Assembly (NCBI GenBank): GCA_030430165.1
Contig: JAUIGL010000004.1
Location: 62,001-126,000 of the forward strand
Reading direction: 5' to 3'
Length of the DNA stretch: 64,000 nucleotides
Source of the DNA: a bacterium
GTDB taxonomy: Bacteria; Desulfobacterota; Binatia; HRBIN30; CADEER01
Position numbers and translations under genes: made by a program. The notes under the pieces were generated by a model, which was not told the DNA's origin, did not search any database, and saw nothing but the letters and a program-made list of their open reading frames with translations. Each line of letters begins with the position of its first letter. Position 1 is the stretch's first letter. Shown here piece after piece: positions 62,389 to 64,000 of the stretch.

Positions 62389-64000
<1,612 letters not shown>

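Overview
The window is a high-GC chromosomal segment (mostly about two thirds G+C, judged by eye) from a Gram-negative, probably uncultured bacterium of the deltaproteobacterial or Binatota type. Four things suggest this: the ATPase, sigma-54 regulator and chain-length gene set typical of exosortase-associated exopolysaccharide (EPS) loci; an outer-membrane lipoprotein exporter; a secreted beta-helix protein with a dockerin-like calcium-binding tail; and very tight gene packing with TGA/ATGA/TTGA overlaps. The lineage is an inference from style, not from a marker gene.

Region 1 (1-7.3 kb) is the right end of a prophage or prophage remnant. It holds the C-terminus of a large terminase, a 48-residue zinc-ribbon ORF, a 1248-residue tape measure protein, a small late gene, a leftward two-gene cassette with a second zinc-ribbon protein, an operator-like palindrome, a small basic protein, a tyrosine integrase and a convergent coiled-coil/zinc-finger gene.

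Region 2 (7.4-13 kb) is a regulatory island of two divergent operons. Leftward lie a 592-residue protein built of degraded receiver, AAA+ and histidine-kinase domains, then a sigma-54 response regulator with GAFTDA in place of GAFTGA. Rightward lie a kinase-like protein without an obvious phospho-histidine and a fully canonical sigma-54 response regulator. A good -24/-12 promoter lies ahead of the rightward pair.

Region 3 (13-53.7 kb) is a very long, almost entirely co-directional EPS locus. It encodes an ExeA-type ATPase with LysM and SPOR-like domains, a NusG/RfaH-type antiterminator, three alkaline-phosphatase-superfamily enzymes, a Wza-type exporter fused in frame to a glycosyltransferase, a Wzz-type protein, a degraded tyrosine-kinase partner, an O-antigen ligase/polymerase, a FemAB-like protein, a DegT aminotransferase, a priming sugar transferase with swapped domain order, three nucleotide-sugar epimerase-type enzymes and an oxidoreductase. 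It also encodes several glycosyltransferases, a carbamoyltransferase/SGNH/DUF5989 module, the dockerin-tailed beta-helix protein, an MBL-fold enzyme, a methyltransferase, an SGNH-like/MBOAT acetylation pair and an orphan transposase-type HTH protein. No exosortase, PEP-CTERM protein or Wzx flippase is visible.

Region 4 (53.7-64 kb) is mostly housekeeping: sucD (without sucC beside it), ndk, rlmN, a diacylglycerol-kinase-like gene, mtnP, a PfkB kinase, a GT2 polyprenyl-phosphate glycosyltransferase, UDP-glucose dehydrogenase, UDP-glucuronate decarboxylase (a UDP-xylose supply probably serving the EPS) and the start of lepA.
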